Below are positions 18,188-28,136 of a DNA stretch of 64,000 nt, piece by piece. The stretch is from Skeletonema tropicum (Eukaryota > Bacillariophyta > Thalassiosirophyceae > Thalassiosirales > Thalassiosiraceae). The notes below the pieces were generated by a model, which did no database searches, was not told where the DNA came from, and saw nothing but the letters and a program-made list of their open reading frames with translations. Numbering within the stretch: position 1 is the stretch's first letter; every line of letters starts with the position of its first letter. Made by a program: the position numbers and the translations under genes. The stretch covers positions 992,001-1,056,000 of the forward strand of contig CM074130.1 in the NCBI GenBank assembly GCA_037178625.1, given 5' to 3'.

Positions 18188-21100
18188 TCGGCACCAGCTA
18201 TTCCAGCAGTCATCCTGCTGCTGGAACACAGCGAAATAATAGGGGTGGGGGAAACAGACGGGTCGACGTAGAGAGAAGAAGAACACGCAATCAACGTCGA
18301 TCCACAGCTTTTCGGACGAGAGAGGAAACACAACGTCGTATTAAGCTGATTGACAAATTTGGGAACATTAAACATATCATTAGGAATGGGAAGATGGCAG
18401 CAGGAAATATTGAGACAATCATGACTGCAATTGATCGAAGGGCGAGGAGGGTTGTGGATGCAGAGACGCTTCGGGCGTTGCAAAGGGAAACATTGATAGA
18501 GGAGGCGATAGATGAAACTGGCACTGTTGGTGAGTTGCCCTCTGCTGCTGAGAAGAGGTTTCTAGAGGAACATTTTACTCGACAAGAGTTAGAGGAGGTG
18601 AGGACGGTCGATGACGATCTCATGAGGGTCCACGGTAGAGCTCCCCAGGCAAAACGGGAGGGTGTTGTCCGACTACTCTACGAAAACATCAATGGGTTGA
18701 ATAATCGCATGAGTGGTAATATCAAATTGGATAGAGGTAGAGAAATGTTGGATGAATTGGAGGTCGACATTGCAGCCTTTAATGAGATCAAAATCAACTT
18801 CAACCACAAGAAGAATGTCAATGGTTTAGCTCAGCTATTTAACGGAGGGGAAGCCGAAGTGAAGGTTGTCCATGGCTGCAATACTCATGAGGGTGCTATC
18901 TCTAGAGTTCAGGAAGGAGGGACTGGAATTCTCACGTTTGGCCAACTGGCTGAACAGTTCGACCATATGAATAGTGGACAAGACGTCACTGGCCTGGGAA
19001 GATTCTCGTTCTCGAGGTACATCGGAGAGAATGGTATTTCAACTTGGGTTGTCTGCGGATATCAACCATGCGTTAGTAAAGGCCCCAGCACTAGTTACCA
19101 ACAACAACGACGGTACTTTATTCAAAAAAAGCAGCCTGACGTCAAGCCAAGAGACAAATTCTATGAGGACTTGATTGCTCTACTCAAGAGGTGGCGTGAG
19201 GAAGGAGACCGAATTATTGTTTGCCTAGATGCGAATGAGAATATCTACACCAAGCGGATCGGACAAGCTCTAACGGAAGTAGATGGGTTAGCGATGAAGG
19301 AGGTGGTAGGAGACTACACTGGGAAGCAGCTTGGTGCAACTTATTTCCGCGGCTCTCAACCTATCGATGGCGTGTGGGCGACAAGGGATATTGAAGTTTT
19401 GAATGCATGTGTAATGCCGGTGGGTTATGGAATGGGTGATCGCCGATGCTTCGTGGTAGATTTCTCGTTGTCATCACTTGTTGGCCGCTCCTTAGTCCGT
19501 GTGAAAAAGTTGAAGGCGAGACGACTGAATACCAACCTCCCCAGAGTTGCGGAGAGATACAACCAACTGCTAGAAACGAACCTGATCAGGCATAGGGTAG
19601 ATGACGATCATCGTGCCGCATACCAGGCACAAACAAAAGAAGAAGCTCGTACTGCTCTCGCGTCCTCAGAAGAGAAAAGCAAACAATACATGGCTCACGC
19701 AGAATCGAAGTGCCGCAAAATCAAGGCAGGTAGAATACCATTCTCGGCAGAATCAGTGACTTGGATAAAGAGAGGCGAAGTCTATAGAACACTTCTCCGT
19801 TATCATGCGGGAAGGAAGGTGAACCGAGGGAATTTGAAACGAAAATGTCGGAAGCTAAAGATCCTTCGTCCATTCAACCTCTCAGTAGCAGAGATCGCTG
19901 CTAGACTCAAAGCTTGCGACAGTAAGTGTGATCATTTTAGGAAACATGGACATCACTATAGAAAGAAACATCTGAATCGTCGGCTGGAGATTGCTAAAAA
20001 GAAGGGTGATGAGACTGCAGAGAAGCGTATACTTGCCATCATTAAAGGAGAGAGAGATAGACGTTTCTGGAGGAAGTTGAATTACAATCTCGGTAAACGG
20101 TTTAGCGGTAGCATTCGAACAGTGCAGGTGGAAACTGATGGTGGTAACGTGGTAGAATATGACACAAAAGATTCAGTGGAAAAAGCCATTTTGGAAAACA
20201 TTCATGGTGAGGGCAAACGATTCTATCAGGCGGAAGAAGCACCTATCTGCAAAGGGCGTCTTCGAGGTCAATTTGGATACAACGCCGACACAGTTGCTGC
20301 CAGGGCAGTGCTGGATGGCACTTATGAATTCTCAGACGATTATCATGAGGCAACGAAACAGTTATTTGAGCAGATTGCAAAGATTCGATCTCTTGTTCCG
20401 ATGGACTCCGTCGAGACCTTGATTGATGAGGTGACTTGGGCTAAGAGCTGGAGACGGTCGAAGGAGGCAACATCATCGTCTATTTCTGGCTTCCATTTTG
20501 GCCATTACATTGCTGGCGCAGAGTCGGAGTATATCTCCAACTATCACGCAGTTAAAATATCTCTCGCTCTCATGAGGGGTATCAGTTTGTCAAGGTGGCA
20601 ACGCGGTTTGGCCTGCATGCTCGAAAAGAAAGCAGGCAGTCGACTAGTCACCAAATTGCGCAGCATCCTATTGTTGGAGGCTGACTTGAACAAAGCAAAC
20701 AAGATCATATACGGTGATAGGATGATGAATAATATTCGCAAATACCAACTCATGCCAGAAGAGATATTTAGTGAGAAAAATAGGACGGCAGATGATGGGG
20801 CCTTGGCAAAAATACTATTCTTTGATATAGGAAGACAACTTCGTACTCCGGCTGCTATTGCCTCGGTAGATGCAAGCAACTGCTATGACAGAATAGCACA
20901 TGCCATTGCTTCTTTGGTGTTTCAAGCCTTTGGAGTTGAGCAGTCGGCAACAGAGTCTATGCTTACTACAATCCAGGAGATGCGGTACTTCTTGCGAACT
21001 GCGTATGGGGACTCAACACGGTGCGCAAACAGCACTGTCGAAGTTAAGTATCAAGGTCTGTGTCAAGGAAATGGTGCTGCACCTGCCGGGTGGGCAGCAA

Positions 21101-24100
21101 TTAGTATCACCATCTTGATGGCTCACAAAGCCGATGGACATGGAGCGACCTTCGTTTGCCCTTTCACACCATCCAAACAAATTGACTTGGCGGCTATTCT
21201 CTTTGTCGATGATACGGATATCATTCATATCAATATGAAGAAGAGGGAGACAATAAATGAGGTTCATGCAGCTCTGACAGCAAGCGTCCGCAGTTGGAAT
21301 AATCTTTTGATGGCAACAGGGGGCACCCTACATCCTGATAAGTGCTTCTATTATTTGATGTCTTACTATTACGACGAGAGGAAGCAGTGTTGGCTGTATG
21401 AAGATCACTCCAAGGATTGCTATTACGACATTGAATTGTCTCTTCCAGATGGGACCCCATTTTTGATGAAGCATCACTCTGTGGAGCATCCGGAGACTAT
21501 GCTAGGTGTGGCAACAAGCCCGTCTGGTTCGTGCCGCAGCAAGTGCAATTGTTCTGAGGAGTGCAAAGGTCCTCTGGACATTTTAATCGAGAAAGCATCT
21601 GATTGTGCGCAAAAAGTTCTAGGGAGTAGATTGAATCGGCGTCAATTCTGGACATGGCTATCAGCTTGCTTTTGGCCCAAAGTTTCATACGGTCTGTGCT
21701 GCCAGACGGCCCCCATCAAAGATCTTCAGACATGTCTACAAAAGACGTATTATCAGTTGATGCCTGTGGGTGGTATGATACGAACGGCACCTAAGGAAAT
21801 CCGTGATCTAGACATTGGCTTCTACGGCGGTGGATTCCCAAATGTGCCGATAGAATGCGGCATTCAGCAATTGAACAAACTGATGATGCACTATGGATGC
21901 CCGTCTAGTAATGGAATTGCAGCTCAGGTCTCGGTAGACCTCTTCATTATTGAACTCGGTCGAGCGCATCAGCCCTTTGATGAATCATTTCAACAATATC
22001 ACTCTTGGGTTACTCCCAGCTGGGTGAAATCGATCTGGGAAAAAGTAGATACCTTCGGGTATAAGGTGGTATTGAATAATATCGACAACCCCTTCCCAAG
22101 AGTGGGTGACAAGTGGCTCATGTGTGTATTTGAAGATCTCCAGTACTCTCCAAAAGAACTACGGCAATTGAACAGAGTCCGCTTACACCAACAAGTTCTG
22201 TTTTTATCGGATATACTGTGTGTGAGGGGTTCGAAGATTGATCCACGGTACAAGAAGAGGCTGCGGCGGGAGGATGAAAAGTGGTCTAAGCTTGACTTCC
22301 CCGCTGAGGAACCATCGTCAAAAGATTTTAAGGTGTGGAAGTCGGCACTCTCTCAATTAGCCCCAGGAGGTTTACTTAGCGTCCGGTTGGGAAATTGGGT
22401 GCACATCGGCCACAAACTTCAACCGTGGCGGTACTGTGCCGCATCGAATAGACTGTTCCGCTATATGGGTAATGACCTTATGGAGGTATACCCTCCGCAT
22501 GAAAATAACCCTCGGAGATATGTGAAAGATGGTAGTGATCATGCCCAGGTTCAGTACAATGTTGCGTGTACGATAGAAGAGGTAGATACTGCGGTATATC
22601 GTTTGGTAAGTCATGCACCAATCCCAGGTCAGTCTCTACCTCCTAGCACTTTGTGGGAAGTCCTCGACCAGTGGGGTAGCATGTGGATGTGGGAAGATCT
22701 TGAACTGACGGGGAGCTATGAGTTCCTAGTGGCAGCTATTATAGATGGATCACTAGTATGTGTGGCGGACGGATCCTTTATCAAGGAGATGTACCCAGAT
22801 ATCTGCTCAGCTGCATTCATTATGGAGTGTTTCAAGGGGAGAGGCCGACTCGTTGGTAAATTCTCTGAGAAGACACTTGCTGCTTGTGCATATCGTGGGG
22901 AGCTTTTGGGATTACTCGCTATTCATCTCATCCTATTAGCTGTGAACAAACTGAAACCAACGCTGTCTGGTTCTGCCCAGATCTATTCTGATTGCTTGGG
23001 GGCTCTCAACAATGTGGAACACCTGCCTCCGCATCGCATCCCGTCGAGTTGCCGGCATTCAGATATACTCAAAAATATCATGATCCATTGCAGGTCTCTA
23101 ACCTTCAGCACAGTATTTTCTCATGTCTCGGCCCATAAACTCGATCATTTGGTGTGGGCGGAGCTGTCTAGGCCTGAACAGTTGAATGAACAGTGTGACT
23201 CTGGCGCAAAACTAGCGATTTACGACGTTGATCCGAACGCAGGAATGGCGGCGCAACCTTTGCCACTTGAACCAATCTGCGTCTATGTGGATAGGGGTAA
23301 GGAGAAGATGACTTCAGATACTGGTGAAAGAGTCCGCTTTCATGGCCACCTAGCGCTGGCCAGGGAGATCTTCGCTAAGAGACAGATCCTGCTTCCATCC
23401 GCGTTCGTCCAAGTAGATTGGGTCAACGTGAACAAGGCATTACACGAGGTCCCGCGGCTTTTCCAACTATGGGCATGCAAGCAAGTTCACGACATAGCCG
23501 GCACCAACTTGCGGTTACACAGATGTGATCCTAATCACTCTCCTTTGTGTCCTTCTTGTCTGGATGCACAGGAGTCGTGCGCTCACGTTTTAATGTGTGA
23601 AGAAGAGGATAGGGTAAAATGTTTTCAGATGTCAGCGGATAATTTACAGTCCTGGTTACAATCGGTGGGGACATGTGAAGTGTTGGAAAAGTATATCATG
23701 AGTTTCGTGAGGGCTCGGAATGGCAAAAGCTTTATGGACTGCATTGCTAGCGATCATGACCCGATACTGCGGAAGTTGGCAAGTTCACAAGATAAGATTG
23801 GATGGCGGCGGTTTATGGAAGGAATGATATCCAAGGAGTTCTGTGCGATTCAAGAGACACATCGTCGTCTGGAGGGCAGCTATCTTTCGGGCGCAAAATG
23901 GGCACAGAGCTTCTCAATCAAGCTGATGGAGATGACCCATGGACAGTGGCTGGTGAGGAATTTCTTGATTCATGATAAAATTTCGGGTATGCTTGCGTTA
24001 GAGAGGAAGGAGGAGCTACAAATAGCTATAGAGGAGCAGCAAGAGATGGGCTTAGAAGGGCTTGGAGAGGAGGATAAATATTTGATGGAAATCAATCTCG

Positions 24101-24234
24101 ATGATCTCGAAACAACTTCTGGTGAACATCAGGCTTATTGGCTGCTTTCAGTAAAAGCGGCACGTGAAGCCTTCTTGATACGTCGCCAGCGGGCTCAGGC
24201 AGCACTTCGACGCGGTCAAAACAACCACGGATAG
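18142..24234 (+). CDS. LINE-1D polyprotein: endonuclease, reverse transcriptase, RNase H, zinc finger
   Basis: Open for 2030 codons; first ATG in frame at 18394 (residue 85), an earlier GTG is at 18142. The EEP/APE-type endonuclease spans about residues 175-450: YENINGLNNR, FNEIKINF (catalytic Glu), CLDANENIY (Asp-Asn) and GMGDRRCFVVDFS, where the usual His of the SDH/GDH motif is Arg. The reverse transcriptase spans about 800-1200: LLLEADLNKANK, motif A SVDASNCYDR, GLCQGNGAAPAGW, and motif C FVDDTD instead of the common YADD. RNase H lies around 1535-1680 with CVADGSF (Asp), AYRGELLG (Glu), YSDCLGA (Asp) and HVSAHKLD (His), a complete catalytic set. A Cys/His cluster near 1794-1820 (CDPNHSPLCPSCLD...CAHVLMC) follows, then a conserved C-terminal helical domain ending RRGQNNHG. 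It mobilises its own RNA by target-primed reverse transcription. Confidence 0.93.
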   Translation: MERDDWSGGGGEYGIVGTSYSSSHPAAGTQRNNRGGGNRRVDVERRRTRNQRRSTAFRTREETQRRIKLIDKFGNIKHIIRNGKMAAGNIETIMTAIDRRARRVVDAETLRALQRETLIEEAIDETGTVGELPSAAEKRFLEEHFTRQELEEVRTVDDDLMRVHGRAPQAKREGVVRLLYENINGLNNRMSGNIKLDRGREMLDELEVDIAAFNEIKINFNHKKNVNGLAQLFNGGEAEVKVVHGCNTHEGAISRVQEGGTGILTFGQLAEQFDHMNSGQDVTGLGRFSFSRYIGENGISTWVVCGYQPCVSKGPSTSYQQQRRYFIQKKQPDVKPRDKFYEDLIALLKRWREEGDRIIVCLDANENIYTKRIGQALTEVDGLAMKEVVGDYTGKQLGATYFRGSQPIDGVWATRDIEVLNACVMPVGYGMGDRRCFVVDFSLSSLVGRSLVRVKKLKARRLNTNLPRVAERYNQLLETNLIRHRVDDDHRAAYQAQTKEEARTALASSEEKSKQYMAHAESKCRKIKAGRIPFSAESVTWIKRGEVYRTLLRYHAGRKVNRGNLKRKCRKLKILRPFNLSVAEIAARLKACDSKCDHFRKHGHHYRKKHLNRRLEIAKKKGDETAEKRILAIIKGERDRRFWRKLNYNLGKRFSGSIRTVQVETDGGNVVEYDTKDSVEKAILENIHGEGKRFYQAEEAPICKGRLRGQFGYNADTVAARAVLDGTYEFSDDYHEATKQLFEQIAKIRSLVPMDSVETLIDEVTWAKSWRRSKEATSSSISGFHFGHYIAGAESEYISNYHAVKISLALMRGISLSRWQRGLACMLEKKAGSRLVTKLRSILLLEADLNKANKIIYGDRMMNNIRKYQLMPEEIFSEKNRTADDGALAKILFFDIGRQLRTPAAIASVDASNCYDRIAHAIASLVFQAFGVEQSATESMLTTIQEMRYFLRTAYGDSTRCANSTVEVKYQGLCQGNGAAPAGWAAISITILMAHKADGHGATFVCPFTPSKQIDLAAILFVDDTDIIHINMKKRETINEVHAALTASVRSWNNLLMATGGTLHPDKCFYYLMSYYYDERKQCWLYEDHSKDCYYDIELSLPDGTPFLMKHHSVEHPETMLGVATSPSGSCRSKCNCSEECKGPLDILIEKASDCAQKVLGSRLNRRQFWTWLSACFWPKVSYGLCCQTAPIKDLQTCLQKTYYQLMPVGGMIRTAPKEIRDLDIGFYGGGFPNVPIECGIQQLNKLMMHYGCPSSNGIAAQVSVDLFIIELGRAHQPFDESFQQYHSWVTPSWVKSIWEKVDTFGYKVVLNNIDNPFPRVGDKWLMCVFEDLQYSPKELRQLNRVRLHQQVLFLSDILCVRGSKIDPRYKKRLRREDEKWSKLDFPAEEPSSKDFKVWKSALSQLAPGGLLSVRLGNWVHIGHKLQPWRYCAASNRLFRYMGNDLMEVYPPHENNPRRYVKDGSDHAQVQYNVACTIEEVDTAVYRLVSHAPIPGQSLPPSTLWEVLDQWGSMWMWEDLELTGSYEFLVAAIIDGSLVCVADGSFIKEMYPDICSAAFIMECFKGRGRLVGKFSEKTLAACAYRGELLGLLAIHLILLAVNKLKPTLSGSAQIYSDCLGALNNVEHLPPHRIPSSCRHSDILKNIMIHCRSLTFSTVFSHVSAHKLDHLVWAELSRPEQLNEQCDSGAKLAIYDVDPNAGMAAQPLPLEPICVYVDRGKEKMTSDTGERVRFHGHLALAREIFAKRQILLPSAFVQVDWVNVNKALHEVPRLFQLWACKQVHDIAGTNLRLHRCDPNHSPLCPSCLDAQESCAHVLMCEEEDRVKCFQMSADNLQSWLQSVGTCEVLEKYIMSFVRARNGKSFMDCIASDHDPILRKLASSQDKIGWRRFMEGMISKEFCAIQETHRRLEGSYLSGAKWAQSFSIKLMEMTHGQWLVRNFLIHDKISGMLALERKEELQIAIEEQQEMGLEGLGEEDKYLMEINLDDLETTSGEHQAYWLLSVKAAREAFLIRRQRAQAALRRGQNNHG

Positions 24235-24489
24235 AGAAGGGTATATGCTTATACTCTCGTGCAAATACTTGTATTTGTATATCTCGCCTGTATACAGGCT
24301 TATTGACATACACGTCAATATATCCCGGGCTTTTAAACGAGCTGTGGTAGGAGAGACAACCCTCTCCCGTGGTTCCATCTGCGACGCTGTTTGGTTCTGC
24401 CCTCGGCGTATGAAGACTCCAATTGTTGGTTCAATGATGTCTAGGTAGCGATAATGCAACATTTACCTAATTTCCTAAGTGATATGATA

Positions 24490-24506
24490 CGACTGCCGGT
24501 GTGGGT
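24490..24506. repeat. Right target-site duplication of LINE-1D
   Basis: CGACTGCCGGTGTGGGT, identical to 16990-17006. Confidence 0.9.
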
Positions 24507-24725
24507 GATTTTCATAACTGCTTCAAGTTGTTGAGAACATTGCCAAGTGCAACAAGATCAAATAAATCAGAGATTCTGAGTTCTGAGAGATTCAGCGTTC
24601 AATCACAGATGCGATCAGAACCTATCAGAGCTTAGCAGCCTTCCAGAACTGCTTGATGTTAATAATGATATTATTTAAAGAGATAAGAGATGCACGTATT
24701 GAATCAGCAGCAATAATATTTTGCC

Positions 24726-27700
24726 ATGATAAAGCACGGTAAAACCAAAATCAACATGAGGGCCCAAGAGGCGACACCTCTTCTCGCTCTGGCAGGTCGC
24801 CATCGTCAGCAGATACAAGATGATGATATCAAATCAGAAGAGCAGCAAACTTCATCGTCACCACATGCAACATCAACTACACCCCCATCAGCAGCACTCC
24901 GTTGGTCACAGCCGCCAAGCCTTGCGGTTATTCATGAAGGAGCGCCTGCTCACGAGTGGGAATACAGTAGTTCCTTTTCATCTTTGACACAATATGACGT
25001 GTATGAGAATTATAACGCGTTAAGTGCAGAGGTTGTTTGGCCACCTCATGGGATGTCTTGGCCACCGCACTATTCGCCGACATCATCATCTTCTTCTTCA
25101 TCATCTTCATCATCACGGTCTTTTGATATAGAAGATTTAGATGAAATATTTCGAGCACCATCTCATAAAACATCACGAAAGCTCCGCCAGATGCATCTAT
25201 TGTTAATTTACGCTGTAATGGTCTCAGCCCCGATCGTTGCATTTGTAACAATGGTACAGTCACAGGAATACTTCGATTATAACAAGGGTGGAAGGAGACA
25301 CGGCGCCCACTCAATTCCAACTTATTCTCAGCGGCATCATCGCCACTTCCACAGAATTGTAGAGATGAGTCGTCTCACCAATTTGAATCTCACCAATTTG
25401 AATTATACAGATATATTATCTAGTTCCGATACTGTATTTGATATTAGCACCGTCCCAACAAACATCTCATTTGGGGACCTTGCATCAATGATGGTTCCAA
25501 TCTACTTCCAAACGACTATTGACATGTGCATCTCTACTATTGATCCACTCCGTAATAATACCATGGATATCATGCCAGATGAAGTGTTCGTACTGAGGAA
25601 GACAATCCTCAAGACGCGTGATTTATTGGATATATTTTCTCCTGCGTACCCAAGGAAGTTGAGATTGCTTGGTCATGAAAAGAAGGATATGAAGGTGAAG
25701 AAGGACAAGCAGAAGAATGGGGGGAAGCAGAAGGGGAAGGTCAAAGATCGCAGCCAGTCAGAAGAGGTGCTGCACAAAATGAGAATGAATCACCATTCCG
25801 TCGTGGACGTTTGGAAGATCTTGCGGCGATTTTTGGACGATGGATACATGCTGATCGGAGATTTTCAGGACTTGGCCCATGCGAAAGTCAAGTATACTCC
25901 CGAGCAATTACGTATGTATCAAGGTCAAGTGTGGAACTGGAAGGAAGAGTTTGTGGCGTTTGTAGCTCAGAATCATGAGGAGATTATGGACTATTTGTCA
26001 CATGCTTGCCCCGTTAAAACAGAAAAGCAAGAGCAGAGAGAGCTCTCTTTGACGAGTAACAAGACATCATTATCACGAAGGAAGGAAGAGAGGGAATATA
26101 TCGAAAACACCCCGAAATGCTCCTACTCTCGCTCGAAATTGTCTCATCTTTTTTGGAAAGATACACCAATTAGTCAACTTCCAGATGGTAATACTGATGA
26201 GGCATCCTCAGTGCTGGGCCAACTGGGCATTGCCCAATTAAATAGAACCCTGATTTACCTTGGTCATACCTTGGGCGCTGAAGATGTCGTTGGTGATCAA
26301 GCAGTAAACAACGACGTTCATAAACTTTACCACAACCTGAGAAAGGAGATACGCAGCTTTCTAGATTCAGTCGATCTCTTCGGGCTACTTCTCTTTCCTG
26401 GCAAACCCTCTGAGCAACACAACGAAGACGTCTTGCTTCTGAAGGAGACGAAGAAGCTTCTCGGGGATCTCAATGATGAAGTTGTTGCTTATTCAATGTA
26501 CTTACAGTGGAACGAGTATCCGGAGGAACAACTCCAACTAAAATCTTTCATCACTGCTGATTGGAGAGATTTTCGAAAGTGGGCACAAGAAGTTGATCTC
26601 TATGGTAAACTTCAGTTTTTGGCTGATGAATTGACTTGTGTACAGAATGAAGGATTCCTTCGTGAGTAATTATCGCAGGCATGTTCATTTTGCCTTCTTG
26701 TCACGAGTACTGACGAGTCCTTCCATCTACAGCTAAGAGCATCGACTCCTATTTGAAGGAACGGAAGAACAATCCAACAAGAAGCCTCGTTATTGGTAAT
26801 GATGCGGGGGACGCGGACTCGATTATTAGTGCAATCTGCCTCGCTTTCATAGAAGGCAAAACTCCGATTATTTCAATATCACGATATGCATTTGTCTATG
26901 AACGCCCAGAAGTTGGGGCGTTACTAGACTTGGCTGGTATTTCCAATGCATCAGCCGATCTACTGTTCATCGAGGATTTGAAGATGATACTTGATAGCTC
27001 AAAAGATAACGAAGTTTGGGAACTCACCCTCGTCGACCACAATGTCATCAATGACTCTCTACACAAATTTCGCCGCATGTTTGAAGTAGTAGAAATAGTT
27101 GATCATCATACTGATGAGAATCTGTATGCGGACACTTGTTTTGGTACACGCAGAAATGTGGCGTATGAAAATAATAGAGCATTGGTCTCAAGCACAACGA
27201 CGTTAGTAGCGGAACTGTTGATGAAGCAAACGAGAAATCCCCCGGTGTCGCTATCGACGTTGTTACTCGGAGTAATTCTTCTTGACTCGGTCAACTTAGA
27301 CGAATCAATTGGAAAGGTCACTCCTCGAGATAATGATGCCATTACTAACATTTTGACACGAACCGACTGGACTGATTGGAGCAGCAGGTCACTGCATGCA
27401 TTCTTGAAGCCAAGCGCTGGATCACAACTTACAATCGACACGAACCAACTCTACAGCTACCTCGATCTAATGAAATACTCTCCAGAATTCTGGAACAGCT
27501 TTGATGTCTCACGAGCGCTTGGATATGATTACAAGGCATTCCAATATGGTGGACAAAGATTCGGCATATCAACAATTTTGATGCCCGGTGAAAAATTCAT
27601 GAAAAAAGAAGGCTTCCTCACAAAGACAGCTGAGTTCATGCGATCAAAAGAAGTGGAATTCTTGGGCATTATGCTAACTTTTTACGACCAGGACAGTGGT

Positions 27701-27937
27701 GATTTTTGCAGACAGCTTGCCTTTTGTTCAAGCAGAGATAATTGGAAAGGGATAGGAGACAATTTAATCGCCTCAAAGATGTATACAGATTTAGCGTTGA
27801 AGGAAATCGTATCGCAGCAACTGAGGAGCGATGAGATAGACGTGCATATATATGAGCAAGGGAACGTCACTTATAGTAGGAAACAAATTGGACCAATGTT
27901 GATTAATTTCTTCGCGAGGCAGCACGGTGAAGAATAA
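24726..27937 (+). CDS. Membrane-anchored DHH/DHHA2 phosphoesterase (PPX1/Prune-type), 2 exons
   Basis: Exons 24726-26661 and 26733-27937 (intron 26662-26732, GTGAGT...CTACAG, 71 bases) join in frame to 1046 aa. The C-terminal ~390 residues are an exopolyphosphatase/Prune DHH phosphoesterase: GNDAGDADS (motif I Asps), LVDHN (II), EIVDHHTDE (III, DHH), LLGVILLDSVNL (IV), then a DHHA2 region ending near KQIGPMLINFF. Such enzymes hydrolyse short polyphosphate, pyrophosphate or nucleotide phosphates with Mn/Mg. The N-terminal 650 residues are unusual: a disordered Ser-rich start, one transmembrane helix at about 157-177 (LLLIYAVMVSAPIVAFVTMV), a Lys-rich patch (KKDMKVKKDKQKNGGKQKGK) and an otherwise helical region. 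It would be a type II or signal-anchor membrane protein with a luminal or extracellular catalytic domain; topology is inference. Confidence 0.85.
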
Positions 27938-28136
27938 CAGGATGTCTCTTGGGCATCGTAGTCGTAGGATAAATATTTACACATGCGCAAACTGCACAGC
28001 CAACTCAGACGGATGGTCTGATATCATTTGTTGGAGGATTAGAAAGGTGATAAGTACTTATAATTAGTGGACTCTACCATATTATGTCTTGACAAAAGAT
28101 TCGACCTTGCTTTCGTCTGATACTATTCCTAAAGCC
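27938..28136. other. Short convergent 3' intergenic region
   Basis: About 200 bases between the stops of the DHH phosphoesterase (+) and the surface protein (-). Nothing else seen. Confidence 0.4.

Larger units (their letters stand above)
17007..24489 (+). mobile_element. Complete non-LTR retrotransposon (LINE-1D), 7.5 kb
   Basis: The element is bounded by a perfect 17-base TSD, CGACTGCCGGTGTGGGT, at 16990-17006 and 24490-24506. It contains a ~1.1-kb 5' region with two long direct repeats, a small upstream ORF, one giant EN-RT-RNase H ORF and ~255 bases of 3' region. The 3' end has no poly-A or simple-repeat tail (ends AAGTGATATGATA). It inserted about 220 bases upstream of the start codon of the CitE-MaoC gene. 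The uninterrupted ORF and intact TSD point to a recent, possibly active copy. Confidence 0.9.
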
